In this document: piece by piece, positions 1 through 13,909 of the stretch
Position numbering within the stretch: position 1 is the stretch's first letter
How the letters are laid out: every line of letters begins with the position of its first letter
Assembly (NCBI RefSeq): GCF_029227915.1
Contig: NC_079880.1
Coordinates: forward strand, 26,903,501 to 26,967,500
DNA: 64,000 nt
Direction: 5' to 3'
Source of the DNA: Hydractinia symbiolongicarpus
Taxonomy: Eukaryota; Cnidaria; Hydrozoa; Anthoathecata; Hydractiniidae
Position numbers and translations under genes: made by a program
The notes under the pieces: generated by a model
The model's input: the letters and a program-made list of their open reading frames with translations, nothing else
What the model was told of the DNA's origin: nothing
Databases searched by the model: none

Positions 1-2887
1 TCAATTGTTTTACTGTTAAAGGCTATGCAACCTAGTAATATCAGAATACTATCGCTAAATACATGTTGGTACGAATATGTGACGCAACCGTTGTAACTTA
101 AACGGATTAACACTGTTAGAAAGTCATTGAAATGTAGTTTTTGAAGCTGTCTCTATTTCTTCAGCGCGTGCTAACGGCCAGGATTAGTCCCACAGTAAAA
201 AAAGACTTATTTATCTAAATTTTTAAATAAAGCACTACCACAGAGCCTAGTGTACTCGCTGAATTCCAGCAATCATGTCGAATTAAGAAGAATGGTATTC
301 CTTGGAGTCCAATTGGCTCATTTAACGCATTTACAAGGTCAGAGTCCAGGATCAGTTCAATTAAGGCCCACGGTCAATCGTTTCACTGTTAAAAGCGATG
401 CAACTTAGTCACATCGGAAAAAATTACTAAATGCATGTTGGTACGAATATGTGACGCAACAGTTGTAACCCAAACGGATTAACACCGTTAGAAAGCCAAT
501 GAAATGTAGTTTTTGAAACTGTCTCTATTTCTTCAGCGCGAACTAACGGCTGTGATTGGTCCCACAGTAAAAAATGACTTATTTAACTTAATTTTTAAAT
601 AAAACGCTACCACAGTTCCCAGTGCAATCGCTGAGTTCCAGCAATCAAGACAAATTAAGAAGAGTGTTACTTCTTGTTGTCAAACTGGCTCATTTATCAC
701 ATTTTTAAGGTCAAAGTCCAAAATCAGTTCGATTATGTCCCACAATCAAACGTTTCACTGTTAAAAGCGATGCAACCTAGTGCTATCAAAAAAATATCGC
801 TGAGTACATGTGGGGACGAATATGTAACGCAACCGTTGTAACTCAAACGGATCGACACCGTTAGAAAGTCAAGGAAATGTAGTTTTTGAAACTGTCTCTA
901 TTTCTTCAGCGCGAACTAATGGCTGGTATTGGTCCCACAGTAAAAAATGACTTATTTAAGTTAATTTTTAAATAAAACTCTACCACAAGGCCAAGTGTAC
1001 TCGCTGAATTCCAGCAATCATGTCGAATTAAGAAGAATGGTATTCCTTGGAGTCCAATTGGCTCATTTGACGCATTTACAAGGTCAGAGTCCAGGATCAG
1101 TTCAATTAAGGCCCACGGTCAATCGTTTCACTGTTAAAAGCGATGCAACTTAGTCACATCGGAAAAAATTACTAAATGCATGTTGGTACGAATATGTGAC
1201 GCAACCGTTGTAACTCAAACGAATTAACAACGTTAAAAAGTCAATGAAATAAAGTTTTTGAAACTGTCTCTATTTCTTCAGCGCGAACTAACGGCTGAGA
1301 TTGGTCCGACAGTAAAAAATGGCTTATTTAACTTAATTTTTAAATAAAACGCTACCACAGTGCCCAGTGCAATAGCTGAGTTCCAGCAATAAGGTCAAAT
1401 TAAGAAGAATGTTACTTCTTGTAGTCAAACTGGCTCATTAATCACATTTTTAAGGTCAAACTTCAAAATCAGTTCGATTAAGTCTCACAGTCAAACGTTT
1501 CACTGTTAAAAGCGATGCAACCTAGTAATATCCGAATACTATCGCTGAGTACATGTGGGGACGAATATGTAACGCAACCGTTGTAACTCAAACGGATCGA
1601 CACCGTTAGAAAGTCAAGGAAATGTAGTTTTTGAAACTGTCTCTATTTCTTCAGCGCGAACTAATGGCTGGTATTGGTCCCACAGTAAAAAATGACTTAT
1701 TTAAGTTAATTTTTAAATAAAACTCCACCACAAGGCCAAATGCAATCGCTGAGTTCCAGCAATCAAGTCAAATTAAGAAGAATGTTACTTCTTGCAGTCA
1801 AACTGGCTCATTTATCACATTTATAAGGTCAAAGTCCAAAATCAGTTCAATTAAGTCCCACAGTCAATCGTTTCACTGTTAAAGGCCATGCAACCTAGTA
1901 ATATCAGAAAACTATCGCTAAATACATGTTGGTACTAATATGTGACGCAACCGTTGTAACTCAAACGGATTGATACAGCCAAGAAGTCGATGAAATGTAG
2001 TTTGTGAGAATGTCTCTATTTGTTCAGCGCGTGCCAACGGCCAGGATTAGTCCCACAGTAAAAAAGACTTATTTATTTAAATTTTTAAATAAAGCACTAC
2101 CACAGAGCCTAGTGTACTCGCTGAATTCCAGTAATCATGTCGAATTAAGAAGAATGGGATTCCTTGGAGTCCAATTGGCTCATTTAACGCATTTACAAGG
2201 TCACAGTCCAGAATCAGTTCAATTAGGGCCCACAGTCAATCGTTTCACTGTTAAAAGCGATGCAACTTAGTCACATTGGAAAAAATCACTAAATACATGT
2301 TGGTACGAATATGTGACGCAACCGTTGTAACTCATTCGGATTTATACCGCTAGAAAGTCAATGAAATGTAGTCTTTGGAACAGTTCCTCTTTATTCAGCG
2401 CGTGCTAACGGCCAGGATTGGTCCCACAGTAAGAAATGACTTATTTATCTTAATTTTTTAATAAAGCACTACCACAGAGCCTAGTGTGCTCGTTGAATTC
2501 CAGCAATCATGCCGAATTAAGAAGAATGGTGTTCCTTGGAGTCCAATTGGCTCATTTAACGCATTTAAAAGGTCACAGTCCAGAATCAGTTCAATTAAGG
2601 CCCACAGTCAATCGTTTCACTGTTAAAAGCGATGTAACTTAGTCACATCGGAAAAAATCACTAAATACATGTTGGTACGAATATGTGACGCAACAGTTGT
2701 AACCCAAACGGATTAACACCGTTAGAAAGCCAATGAAATGTAGTTTTTGAAACTGTCTCTATTTCTTCAGCGCGAACTAACGGCTGTGATTGGTCCCACA
2801 GTAAAAAATGACTTATTTAACTTAATTTTTAAATAAAACGCTACCACAGTTCCCAGTGCAATCGCTGAGTTTCAGCAATCAAGACAA

Positions 2888-5800
2888 ATTAAGAAGAATG
2901 TTACTTCTTGTAGTCAAACTGGCTCATTTATCACATTTATAAGGTCAAAGTCCAAAATCAGTTCAATTAAGTCCCACAGTCAAACGTTTCACTGTTAAAA
3001 GCGATGCAACCTAGTAATATCCAAATACTATCGCTAAATACATGTGGGGACGAATATGCGGCTCAACCGTTGTAACTCAAACGAATTTATACCACTAGAA
3101 ATTCAATGAAATTTAGTCTTTGAAACTGTTCCTATTTATTCAGCGCATGCTAACGGCCAGGATTGGTCCCACAGTAAGAAAAGACTTATTTATCTAAATT
3201 TTTAAATAAAGCTCTACCACAGAGCTTAATGTAATCGCTGAATTCCAGCAATCAAGTCAAATTAAGAAGAATGTTACTTCTTGTAGTCAAACTGGCTCAT
3301 TTATCACATTTATAAGGTCAAAGTCCAAAATCAGTTCAGTTAAGTCCCACAGTCAAATATTTCACTGTTAAAAGCGATGCAACCTAGCAATATCCGAATA
3401 CTATCGCTAAATACATGTGGGGACGAAAATGTGACGCAACAGTTGTAAATCAAACGGATTGATACCGTTAGAAAGTCAATGAAATGTAGTTTTTGAAACT
3501 GTCGCTATTTCTACAGCGCGCGATAACGGCTAGGATTGGTCCCACAGTAAAAAAAGACTTATTTCTCTAAATTTTTAAATAAAGCACTACCACAGAGCCT
3601 AGTGTACTCGCTGCATTCCAGCAATCATGTCGAATTAAGAAGAATGGTATTCCTTGGAGTCCAATTGGCTCATTTAACGCATTTACAAGGTCACAGCCCA
3701 GAATCAGTTCAATTAAGGCCCACAGTCAATCGTTTCACTGTTAAAAGCGATGCAACTTAGTCACATCGGAAAAAATCACTAAATACATGTTGGTACGAAT
3801 ATGTGACGCAACCGTTGTAACTCAAACGGATTAACACCGTTAAAAAGCCAATGAAATGTAGTTTTTGAAACTGTCTCTATTTCTTCAGCGCGAACTAACG
3901 GCTGGGATTGGTCCCACAGTAAAAAACGACTTTATTAACTTAATTTTTAAATAAAACACTACCACAGTGCCCAGTGCAATCGCTGAGTTCCAGCAATCAA
4001 GTCAAATTAAGAAGAATGTTACTTCTTGTAGTCAAACTGGCTCATTTATCACATTTACAAGGTCAAACTCCAAAATCAGTTCAATTAAGTCCCACAGTCA
4101 AACGTTTCACTTTTAAAAGCGATGCAACCTACTAATATCCGAATACTATCGCTAAATACATGTGGGGCGAATATGTGACGCAACTGTTGTAACTCCAGCG
4201 GATTAACACTGTTAGAAAGTCAATGAAATGTAGTTTTTGAAACTGTCTCTATTTCTTCAGCGCGAACTAACGGCTGGGATTGCTCCCACAGTGAAAAATG
4301 ACTTATTTAACTTAATTTTTAAATAAAACGCTACCACAGTGCACAGTGCAATCGCTGAGTTCCAGCAATCAAGTCAAATTAAGAAAAATGTTACTTCTTG
4401 TAGTCAAACTGGCTCATTTATCACATTTACAAGGTCAAACTCCAAAATCAGTTCAATTAAGTCCCACAGTCAAACGTTTTACTTTTAAAAGCGATGCAAC
4501 CTAGTAATATCCGAATACTATCGCTGAGTACATGTGGGGACGAATATGTAACGCAACCGTTGTAACTCAAACGGATCGACACCGTTAGAAAGTCAATGAA
4601 ATGTAGTTTTTGAAACTGTCTCTATTTCTTCAGAGCAAACTAATGGCTGGTATTGGTCCCACAGTAAAAAATCACTTATTTAAGTTAATTTTTAAATAAA
4701 ACTCTACCACAGCGACCAGTGCAATCGCTGAGTTCCAGCAATCAAGTCAAATTAAGAAAAATGTTACTTCTTGTAGTCAAACTGGCTCATTTATCACATT
4801 TATAAGGTCACAGTCAAAAGTTAATTCAATTAAATGTCACAGTCAATTGTTTTACTGTTAAAGGCTATGCAACCTCGTAATATCAGAATACTATCGCTAA
4901 ATACATGTTGGTACGAATATGTGACGCAACCGTTGTAACTCAAACGGATTAACACTGTTAGAAAGTCATTGAAATGTAGTTTTTGAAGCTGTCTCTATTT
5001 CTTCAGCGCGTGCTAACGGCCAGGATTAGTCCTACAGTAAAAAAAGACTTATTTATCTAAATTTTTAAATAAAGCACTACCACAGAGCCTAGTGTACTCG
5101 CTGAATTCCAGCAATCATGTCGAATTAAGAAGAATGGTATTCCTTGGAGTCCAATTGGCTCATTTAACGCATTTACAAGGTCAGAGTCCAGGATCAGTTC
5201 AATTAAGGCCCACGGTCAATCGTTTCACTGTTAAAAGCGATGCAACTTAGTCACATCGGAAAAAATCACTAAATGCATGTTGGTACGAATATGTGACGCA
5301 ACCGTTGTACCTCAAACGGATTAACAACGTTAAAAATTCAATGAAATAAAGTTCTTGAAACTGTCTCTATTTCTTCAGCGCAAACTAACGGCTAGGATTG
5401 CTCCCACAGTAAAAACAGACATATTTATCTTCATTTTTTAACAAAGAGTTACCACAGTGCCCACTGTAAATGCTGAGTTCCAGCAATCAAGTCAAATTAA
5501 GAAGAATGTTACTTCTTGTAGTCAAACTGGCTCATTTATCACATTTATAAGGTCAAAGTCCAAAATCAGTTCAATTAAGTCCCACAGTCAAACGTTTCAC
5601 TGTTAAAAGCGATGCAACCTAGTAATATCCAAATACTATCGCTAAATACATGTGGGGACGAATATGCGGCTCAACCGTTGTAACTCAAACGAATTTATAC
5701 CACTAGAAATTCAATGAAATTTAGTCTTTGAAACTGTTCCTATTTATTCAGCGCATGCTAACGGCCAGGATTGGTCCCACAGTAAGAAAAGACTTATTTA

Positions 5801-7989
5801 TCTAAATTTTTAAATAAAGCTCTACCACAGAGCTTAATGTAATCGCTGAATTCCAGCAATCAAGTCAAATTAAGAAGAATGTTACTTCTTGTAGTCAAAC
5901 TGGCTCATTTATCACATTTATAAGGTCAAAGTCCAAAATCAGTTCAGTTAAGTCCCACAGTCAAATATTTCACTGTTAAAAGCGATGCAACCTAGCAATA
6001 TCCGAATACTATCGCTAAATACATGTGGGGACGAAAATGTGACGCAACAGTTGTAAATCAAACGGATTGATACCGTTAGAAAGTCAATGAAATGTAGTTT
6101 TTGAAACTGTCGCTATTTCTTCAGCGCGCGATAACGGCTAGGATTGGTCCCACAGTAAAAAAAGACTTATTTCTCTAAATTTTTAAATAAAGCACTACCA
6201 CAGAGCCTAGTGTACTCGCTGCATTCCAGCAATCATGTCGAATTAAGAAGAATGGTATTCCTTGGAGTCCAATTGGCTCATTTAACGCATTTACAAGGTC
6301 ACAGCCCAGAATCAGTTCAATTAAGGCCCACAGTCAATCGTTTCACTGTTAAAAGCGATGCAACTTAGTCACATCGGAAAAAATCACTAAATACATGTTG
6401 GTACGAATATGTGACGCAACCGTTGTAACTCAAACGGATTAACACCGTTAAAAAGCCAATGAAATGTAGTTTTTGAAACTGTCTCTATTTCTTCAGCGCG
6501 AACTAACGGCTGGGATTGGTCCCACAGTAAAAAACGACTTTATTAACTTAATTTTTAAATAAAACACTACCACAGTGCCCAGTGCAATCGCTGAGTTCCA
6601 GCAATCAAGTCAAATTAAGAAGAATGTTACTTCTTGTAGTCAAACTGGCTCATTTATCACATTTACAAGGTCAAACTCCAAAATCAGTTCAATTAAGTCC
6701 CACAGTCAAACGTTTCACTTTTAAAAGCGATGCAACCTACTAATATCCGAATACTATCGCTAAATACATGTGGGGCGAATATGTGACGCAACTGTTGTAA
6801 CTCCAGCGGATTAACACTGTTAGAAAGTCAATGAAATGTAGTTTTTGAAACTGTCTCTATTTCTTCAGCGCGAACTAACGGCTGGGATTGCTCCCACAGT
6901 GAAAAATGACTTATTTAACTTAATTTTTAAATAAAACGCTACCACAGTGCACAGTGCAATCGCTGAGTTCCAGCAATCAAGTCAAATTAAGAAAAATGTT
7001 ACTTCTTGTAGTCAAACTGGCTCATTTATCACATTTACAAGGTCAAACTCCAAAATCAGTTCAATTAAGTCCCACAGTCAAACGTTTTACTTTTAAAAGC
7101 GATGCAACCTAGTAATATCCGAATACTATCGCTGAGTACATGTGGGGACGAATATGTAACGCAACCGTTGTAACTCAAACGGATCGACACCGTTAGAAAG
7201 TCAATGAAATGTAGTTTTTGAAACTGTCTCTATTTCTTCAGAGCAAACTAATGGCTGGTATTGGTCCCACAGTAAAAAATCACTTATTTAAGTTAATTTT
7301 TAAATAAAACTCTACCACAGCGACCAGTGCAATCGCTGAGTTCCAGCAATCAAGTCAAATTAAGAAAAATGTTACTTCTTGTAGTCAAACTGGCTCATTT
7401 ATCACATTTATAAGGACACAGTCAAAAGTTAATTCAATTAAATGTCACAGTCAATTGTTTTACTGTTAAAGGCTATGCAACCTCGTAATATCAGAATACT
7501 ATCGCTAAATACATGTTGGTACGAATATGTGACGCAACCGTTGTAACTCAAACGGATTAACACTGTTAGAAAGTCATTGAAATGTAGTTTTTGAAGCTGT
7601 CTCTATTTCTTCAGCGCGTGCTAACGGCCAGGATTAGTCCTACAGTAAAAAAAGACTTATTTATCTAAATTTTTAAATAAAGCACTACCACAGAGCCTAG
7701 TGTACTCGCTGAATTCCAGCAATCATGTCGAATTAAGAAGAATGGTATTCCTTGGAGTCCAATTGGCTCATTTAACGCATTTACAAGGTCAGAGTCCAGG
7801 ATCAGTTCAATTAAGGCCCACGGTCAATCGTTTCACTGTTAAAAGCGATGCAACTTAGTCACATCGGAAAAAATCACTAAATGCATGTTGGTACGAATAT
7901 GTGACGCAACCGTTGTACCTCAAACGGATTAACAACGTTAAAAATTCAATGAAATAAAGTTCTTGAAACTGTCTCTATTTCTTCAGCGC
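2888..7989 (+). repeat. Higher-order repeat, two copies of a 7-monomer (2608-bp) unit
   Basis: The segment from about 2888 to 5381 is repeated almost identically at about 5496 to 7989, with a constant offset of 2608 bp (seven monomers). Distinctive shared variants include GAATATGCGGCTCAACC (from about 3053 and 5661), the CCTCGTAATATC variant (4872 and 7480) and TTGTACCTCAAACGG (about 5304 and 7912). The two copies diverge again just before 5390 and 7998. This is recent amplification of a multi-monomer block, typical of unequal exchange. Confidence 0.88.
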
Positions 7990-8191
7990 GAACTAACGGC
8001 TGAGATTGGTCCCACAGTAAAAAATGACTTATTTAACTTAATTTTTAAATAAAACGCTACCACAGTGCCCAGTGCAATCGCTGAGTTCCAGCAATCAAGT
8101 CAAATTAAGAAAAATGTTACTTCTTGTAGTCAAACTGGCTCATTTATCACATTTATAAGGTCACAGTCCAAAGTTAGTTCAATTAAGTGCC

Positions 8192-11100
8192 ACAGTCAAT
8201 TGTTTTACTGTTAAAGGCTATGCAACCTAGTAATATCAGAATACTATCGCTAAATACATGTTGGTACGAATATGTGACGCAACCGTTGTAACTCAAACGG
8301 ATTAACACTGTTAGAAAGTCATTGAAATGTAGTTTTTGAAGCTGTCTCTATTTCTTCAGCGCGTGCTAACGGCCAGGATTAGTCCCACAGTAAAAAAAGA
8401 CTTATTTATCTAAATTTTTAAATAAAGCACTACCACAGAGCCTAGTGTACTCGCTGAATTCCAGCAATCATGTCGAATTAAGAAGAATGGTGTTCCTTGG
8501 AGTCCAATTGGCTCATTTAACGCATTTACAAGGTCAGAGTCCAGGATCAGTTCAATTAAGGCCCACGGTCAATCGTTTCACTGTTAAAAGCGATGCAACT
8601 TAGTCACATCGGAAAAAATTACTAAATGCATGTTGGTACGAATATGTGACGCAACCGTTGTAACTCAAACGGATTAACAACGTTAAAAAGTCAATGAAAT
8701 AAAGTTTTTGAAACTGTCTCTATTTCTTCAGCGCGAACTAACGGCTGAGATTGGTCCGACAGTAAAAAATGGCTTATTTAACTTAATTTTTAAATAAAAC
8801 GCTACCACAGTGCCCAGTGCAATAGCTGAGTTCCAGCAATCAGGTCAAATTAAGAAGAATGTTACTTCTTGTAGTCAAACTGGCTCCTTAATCACATTTT
8901 TAAGGTCAAACTTCAAAATCAGTTCGATTAAGTCTCACAGTCAAACGTTTCACTGTTAAAAGCGATGCAACCTAGTAATAACCGAATACTATCGCTGAGT
9001 ACATGTGGGGACGAATATGTAACGCAACCGTTGTAACTCAAACGGATCGACACCGTTAGAAAGTCAAGGAAATGTAGTTTTTGAAACTGTCTCTATTTCT
9101 TCAGCGCGAACTAATGGCTGGTATTGGTCCCACAGTAAAAAATGACTTATTTAAGTTAATTTTTAAATAAAACTCTACCACAAGGCCAAGTGCAATCGCT
9201 GAGTTCCAGCAATCAAGTCAAATTAAGAAGAATGTTACTTCTTGTAGTCAAACTGGCTCATTTATCACATTTATAAGGTCAAAGTCCAAAATCAGTTCAA
9301 TTAAGTGCCACAGTCAATTGTTTTACTGTTAAAGGCTATGCAACCTAGTAATATCAGAATACTATCGCTAAATACATGTTGGTACGAATATGTGACGCAA
9401 CCGTTGTAACTCAAACGGATTAACACTGTTAGAAAGTCATTGAAATGTAGTTTTTGAAGCTGTCTCTATTTCTTCAGCGCGTGCTAACGGCCAGGATTAG
9501 TCCCACAGTAAAAAAAGACTTATTTATCTAAATTTTTAAATAAAGCACTACCACAGAGCCTAGTGTACTCGCTGAATTCCAGCAATCATGTCGAATTAAG
9601 AAGAATGGTGTTCCTTGGAGTCCAATTGGCTCATTTAACGCATTTACAAGGTCAGAGTCCAGGATCAGTTCAATTAAGGCCCACGGTCAATCGTTTCACT
9701 GTTAAAAGCGATGCAACTTAGTCACATCGGAAAAAATTACTAAATGCATGTTGGTACGAATATGTGACGCAACCGTTGTAACTCAAACGGATTAACACTG
9801 TTAGAAAGTCATTGAAATGTAGTTTTTGAAGCTGTCTCTATTTCTTCAGCGCGTGCTAACGGCCAGGATTAGTCCCACAGTAAAAAAAGACTTATATATC
9901 TAAATTTTTAAATAAAGCACTACCACAGAGCCTAGTGTACTCGCTGAATTCCAGCAATCATGTCGAATTAAGAAGAATGGTGTTCCTTGGAGTCCAATTG
10001 GCTCATTTAACGCATTTACAAGGTCAGAGTCCAGGATCAGTTCAATTAAGGCCCACGGTCAATCGTTTCACTGTTAAAAGCGATGCAACTTAGTCACATC
10101 TTAAAAAATTACTAAATGCATGTTGGTACGAATATGTGACGCAACCGTTGTAACTCAAACGGATTAACAACGTTAAAAAGTCAATGAAATAAAGTTTTTG
10201 AAACTGTCTCTATTTCTTCAGCGCGAACTAACGGCTGAGATTGGTCCGACAGTAAAAAATGGCTTATTTAACTTAATTTTTAAATAAAACGCTACCACAG
10301 TGCCCAGTGCAATAGCTGAGTTCCAGCAATCAGGTCAAATTAAGAAGAATGTTACTTCTTGTAGTCAAACTGGCTCCTTAATCACATTTTTAAGGTCAAA
10401 CTTCAAAATCAGTTCGATTAAGTCTCACAGTCAAAAGTTTCACTGTTAAAAGCGATGCAACCTAGTAATAACCGAATACTATCGCTGAGTACATGTGGGG
10501 ACGAATATGTAACGCAACCGTTGTAACTCAAACGGATCGACACCGTTAGAAAGTCAAGGAAATGTAGTTTTTGAAACTGTCTCTATTTCTTCAGCGCGAA
10601 CTAATGGCTGGTATTGGTCCCACAGTAAAAAATGACTTATTTAAGTTATTTTTAAATAAAACTCTACCACAAGGCCAAGTGCAATCGCTGAGTTCCAGCA
10701 ATCAAGTCAAATTAAGAAGAATGTTACTTCTTGTAGTCAAACTGGCTCATTTATCACATTTATAAGGTCAAAGTCCAAAATCAGTTCAATTAAGTGCCAC
10801 AGTCAATTGTTTTACTGTTAAAGGCTATGCAACCTAGTAATATCAGAATACTATCGCTAAATACATGTTGGTACGAATATGTGACGCAACCGTTGTAACT
10901 CAAACGGATTAACACTGTTAGAAAGTCATTGAAATGTAGTTTTTGAAGCTGTCTCTATTTCTTCAGCGCGTGCTAACGGCCAGGATTAGTCCCACAGTAA
11001 AAAAAGACTTATTTATCTAAATTTTTAAATAAAGCACTACCACAGAGCCTAGTGTACTCGTTGAATTCCAGCAATCATGTCGAATTAAGAAGAATGGTGT

Positions 11101-13410
11101 TCCTTGGAGTCCAATTGGCTCATTTAACGCATTTACAAGGTCAGAGTCCAGGATCAGTTCAATTAAGGCCCACGGTCAATCGTTTCACTGTTAAAAGCGA
11201 TGCAACTTAGTCACATCGGAAAAAATTACTAAATGCATGTTGGTACGAATATGTGACGCAACCGTTGTAACTCAAACGGATTAACACTGTTAGAAAGTCA
11301 TTGAAATGTAGTTTTTGAAGCTGTCTCTATTTCTTCAGCGCGTGCTAACGGCCAGGATTAGTCCCACAGTAAAAAAAGACTTATATATCTAAATTTTTAA
11401 ATAAAGCACTACCACAGAGCCTAGTGTACTCGCTGAATTCCAGCAATCATGTCGAATTAAGAAGAATGGTGTTCCTTGGAGTCCAATTGGCTCATTTAAC
11501 GCATTTACAAGGTCAGAGTCCAGGATCAGTTCAATTAAGGCCCACGGTCAATCGTTTCACTGTTAAAAGCGATGCAACTTAGTCACATCGGAAAAAATTA
11601 CTAAATGCATGTTGGTACGAATATGTGACGCAACCGTTGTAACTCAAACGGATTAACAACGTTAAAAAGTCAATGAAATAAAGTTTTTGAAACTGTCTCT
11701 ATTTCTTCAGCGCGAACTAACGGCTGAGATTGGTCCGACAGTAAAAAATGGCTTATTTAACTTAATTTTTAAATAAAACGCTACCACAGTGCCCAGTGCA
11801 ATAGCTGAGTTCCAGCAATCAGGTCAAATTAAGAAGAATGTTACTTCTTGTAGTCAAACTGGCTCCTTAATCACATTTTTAAGGTCAAACTTCAAAATCA
11901 GTTCGATTAAGTCTCACAGTCAAACGTTTCACTGTTAAAAGCGATGCAACCTAGTAATAACCGAATACTATCGCTGAGTACATGTGGGGACGAATATGTA
12001 ACGCAACCGTTGTAACTCAAACGGATCGACACCGTTAGAAAGTCAAGGAAATGTAGTTTTTGAAACTGTCTCTATTTCTTCAGCGCGAACTAATGGCTGG
12101 TATTGGTCCCACAGTAAAAAATGACTTATTTAAGTTAATTTTTAAATAAAACTCTACCGCAAGGCCAAGTGCAATCGCTGAGTTCCAGCAATCAAGTCAA
12201 ATTAAGAAGAATGTTACTTCTTGTAGTCAAACTGGCTCATTTATCACATTTATAAGGTCAAAGTCCAAAATCAGTTCAATTAAGTGCCACAGTCAATTGT
12301 TTTACTGTTAAAGGCTATGCAACCTAGTAATATCAGAATACTATCGCTAAATACATGTTGGTACGAATATGTGACGCAACCGTTGTAACTCAAACGGATT
12401 AACACTGTTAGAAAGTCATTGAAATGTAGTTTTTGAAGCTGTCTCTATTTCTTCAGCGCGTGCTAACGGCCAGGATTAGTCCCACAGTAAAAAAAGACTT
12501 ATTTATCTAAATTTTTAAATAAAGCACTACCACAGAGCCTAGTGTACTCGCTGAATTCCAGCAATCATGTCGAATTAAGAAGAATGGTGTTCCTTGGAGT
12601 CCAATTGGCTCATTTAACGCATTTACAAGGTCAGAGTCCAGGATCAGTTCAATTAAGGCCCACGGTCAATCGTTTCACTGTTAAAAGCGATGCAACTTAG
12701 TCACATCGGAAAAAATTACTAAATGCATGTTGGTACGAATATGTGACGCAACCGTTGTAACTCAAACGGATTAACAACGTTAAAAAGTCAATGAAATAAA
12801 GTTTTTGAAACTGTCTCTATTTCTTCAGCGCGAACTAACGGCTGAGATTGGTCCCACAGTAAAAAATGGCTTATTTAACTTAATTTTTAAATAAAACGCT
12901 ACCACAGTGCCCAGTGCAATAGCTGAGTTCCAGCAATCAGGTCAAATTAAGAAGAATGTTACTTCTTGTAGTCAAACTGGCTCCTTAATCACATTTTTAA
13001 GGTCAAACTTCAAAATCAGTTCGATTAAGTCTCACAGTCAAACGTTTCACTGTTAAAAGCGATGCAACCTAGTAATAACCGAATACTATCGCTGAGTACA
13101 TGTGGGGACGAATATGTAACGCAACCGTTGTAACTCAAACGGATCGACACCGTTAGAAAGTCAAGGAAATGTAGTTTTTGAAACTGTCTCTATTTCTTCA
13201 GCGCGAACTAATGGCTGGTATTGGTCCCACAGTAAAAAATGACTTATTTAAGTTAATTTTTAAATAAAACTCTACCACAAGGCCAAGTGCAATCGCTGAG
13301 TTCCAGCAATCAAGTCAAATTAAGAAGAATGTTACTTCTTGTAGTCAAACTGGCTCATTTATCACATTTATAAGGTCAAAGTCCAAAATCAGTTCAATTA
13401 AGTCCCACAG
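8192..13410 (+). repeat. Higher-order repeat with 1490-bp (4-monomer) period
   Basis: The variant CAGTCAATTGTTTTACTG begins at 8192, 9311, 10800 and 12290, with spacings of 1119 (3 monomers), 1489 and 1490 (4 monomers). Blocks within each period, including GTCCGACAGTAAAAAATGGC and GGCTCCTTAATCAC, recur in the same order. The two 1490-bp units are nearly identical. The window's first bases match the start of this block, so the family extends to the left. Confidence 0.85.
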
Positions 13411-13909
13411 TCAATCATTTCACTGTTAAGTGCGATGCAACCTATTAATATCAGAATACTATCGCTAAATACATGTTGGTACGAATATGTGACGCAACCG
13501 TTGTAACCCAAACAGATTGATACCGCCAAGAATTCGACGAAATGTATTTTTTGAGAATGTCTCTATTTCTTCAGCGTGTGCTAACGGCCTGGATTAGTCC
13601 CACAGTAAAAAAAGACTTATTTATTTAAATTTTTAAATAAAGCACTACCACAGAGCCTAGTGTACTCGCTGATTTCCAGCAATCATGTCGAATTAGGAAG
13701 AATGGTATTTCTCGGATCCCAATTGGCTCATTTATCGCATTTACAAGGTCACAGTCCAGAATCAGTTCAATTAAGTCCCACAGTCAACCGTTTCACTGTT
13801 AAAAGCGATGCAACTTAGTCACATCGGCAAAAAATCACTAAATACATGTTGGTACGAATATGTGACGCAACCGTTGTAACTCAAACGGATTAACACCGTT
13901 AGAAAGTCA

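Noticed and set aside
2004-2270. Open frames of 60-99 codons in the satellite (e.g. 2004, 10571, 16526, 23054, 25663, 55814, 56560)
   Set aside because: They are the same repeat frame recurring wherever chance mutations remove stops; most monomers have the frame broken, and starts and stops shift between copies.
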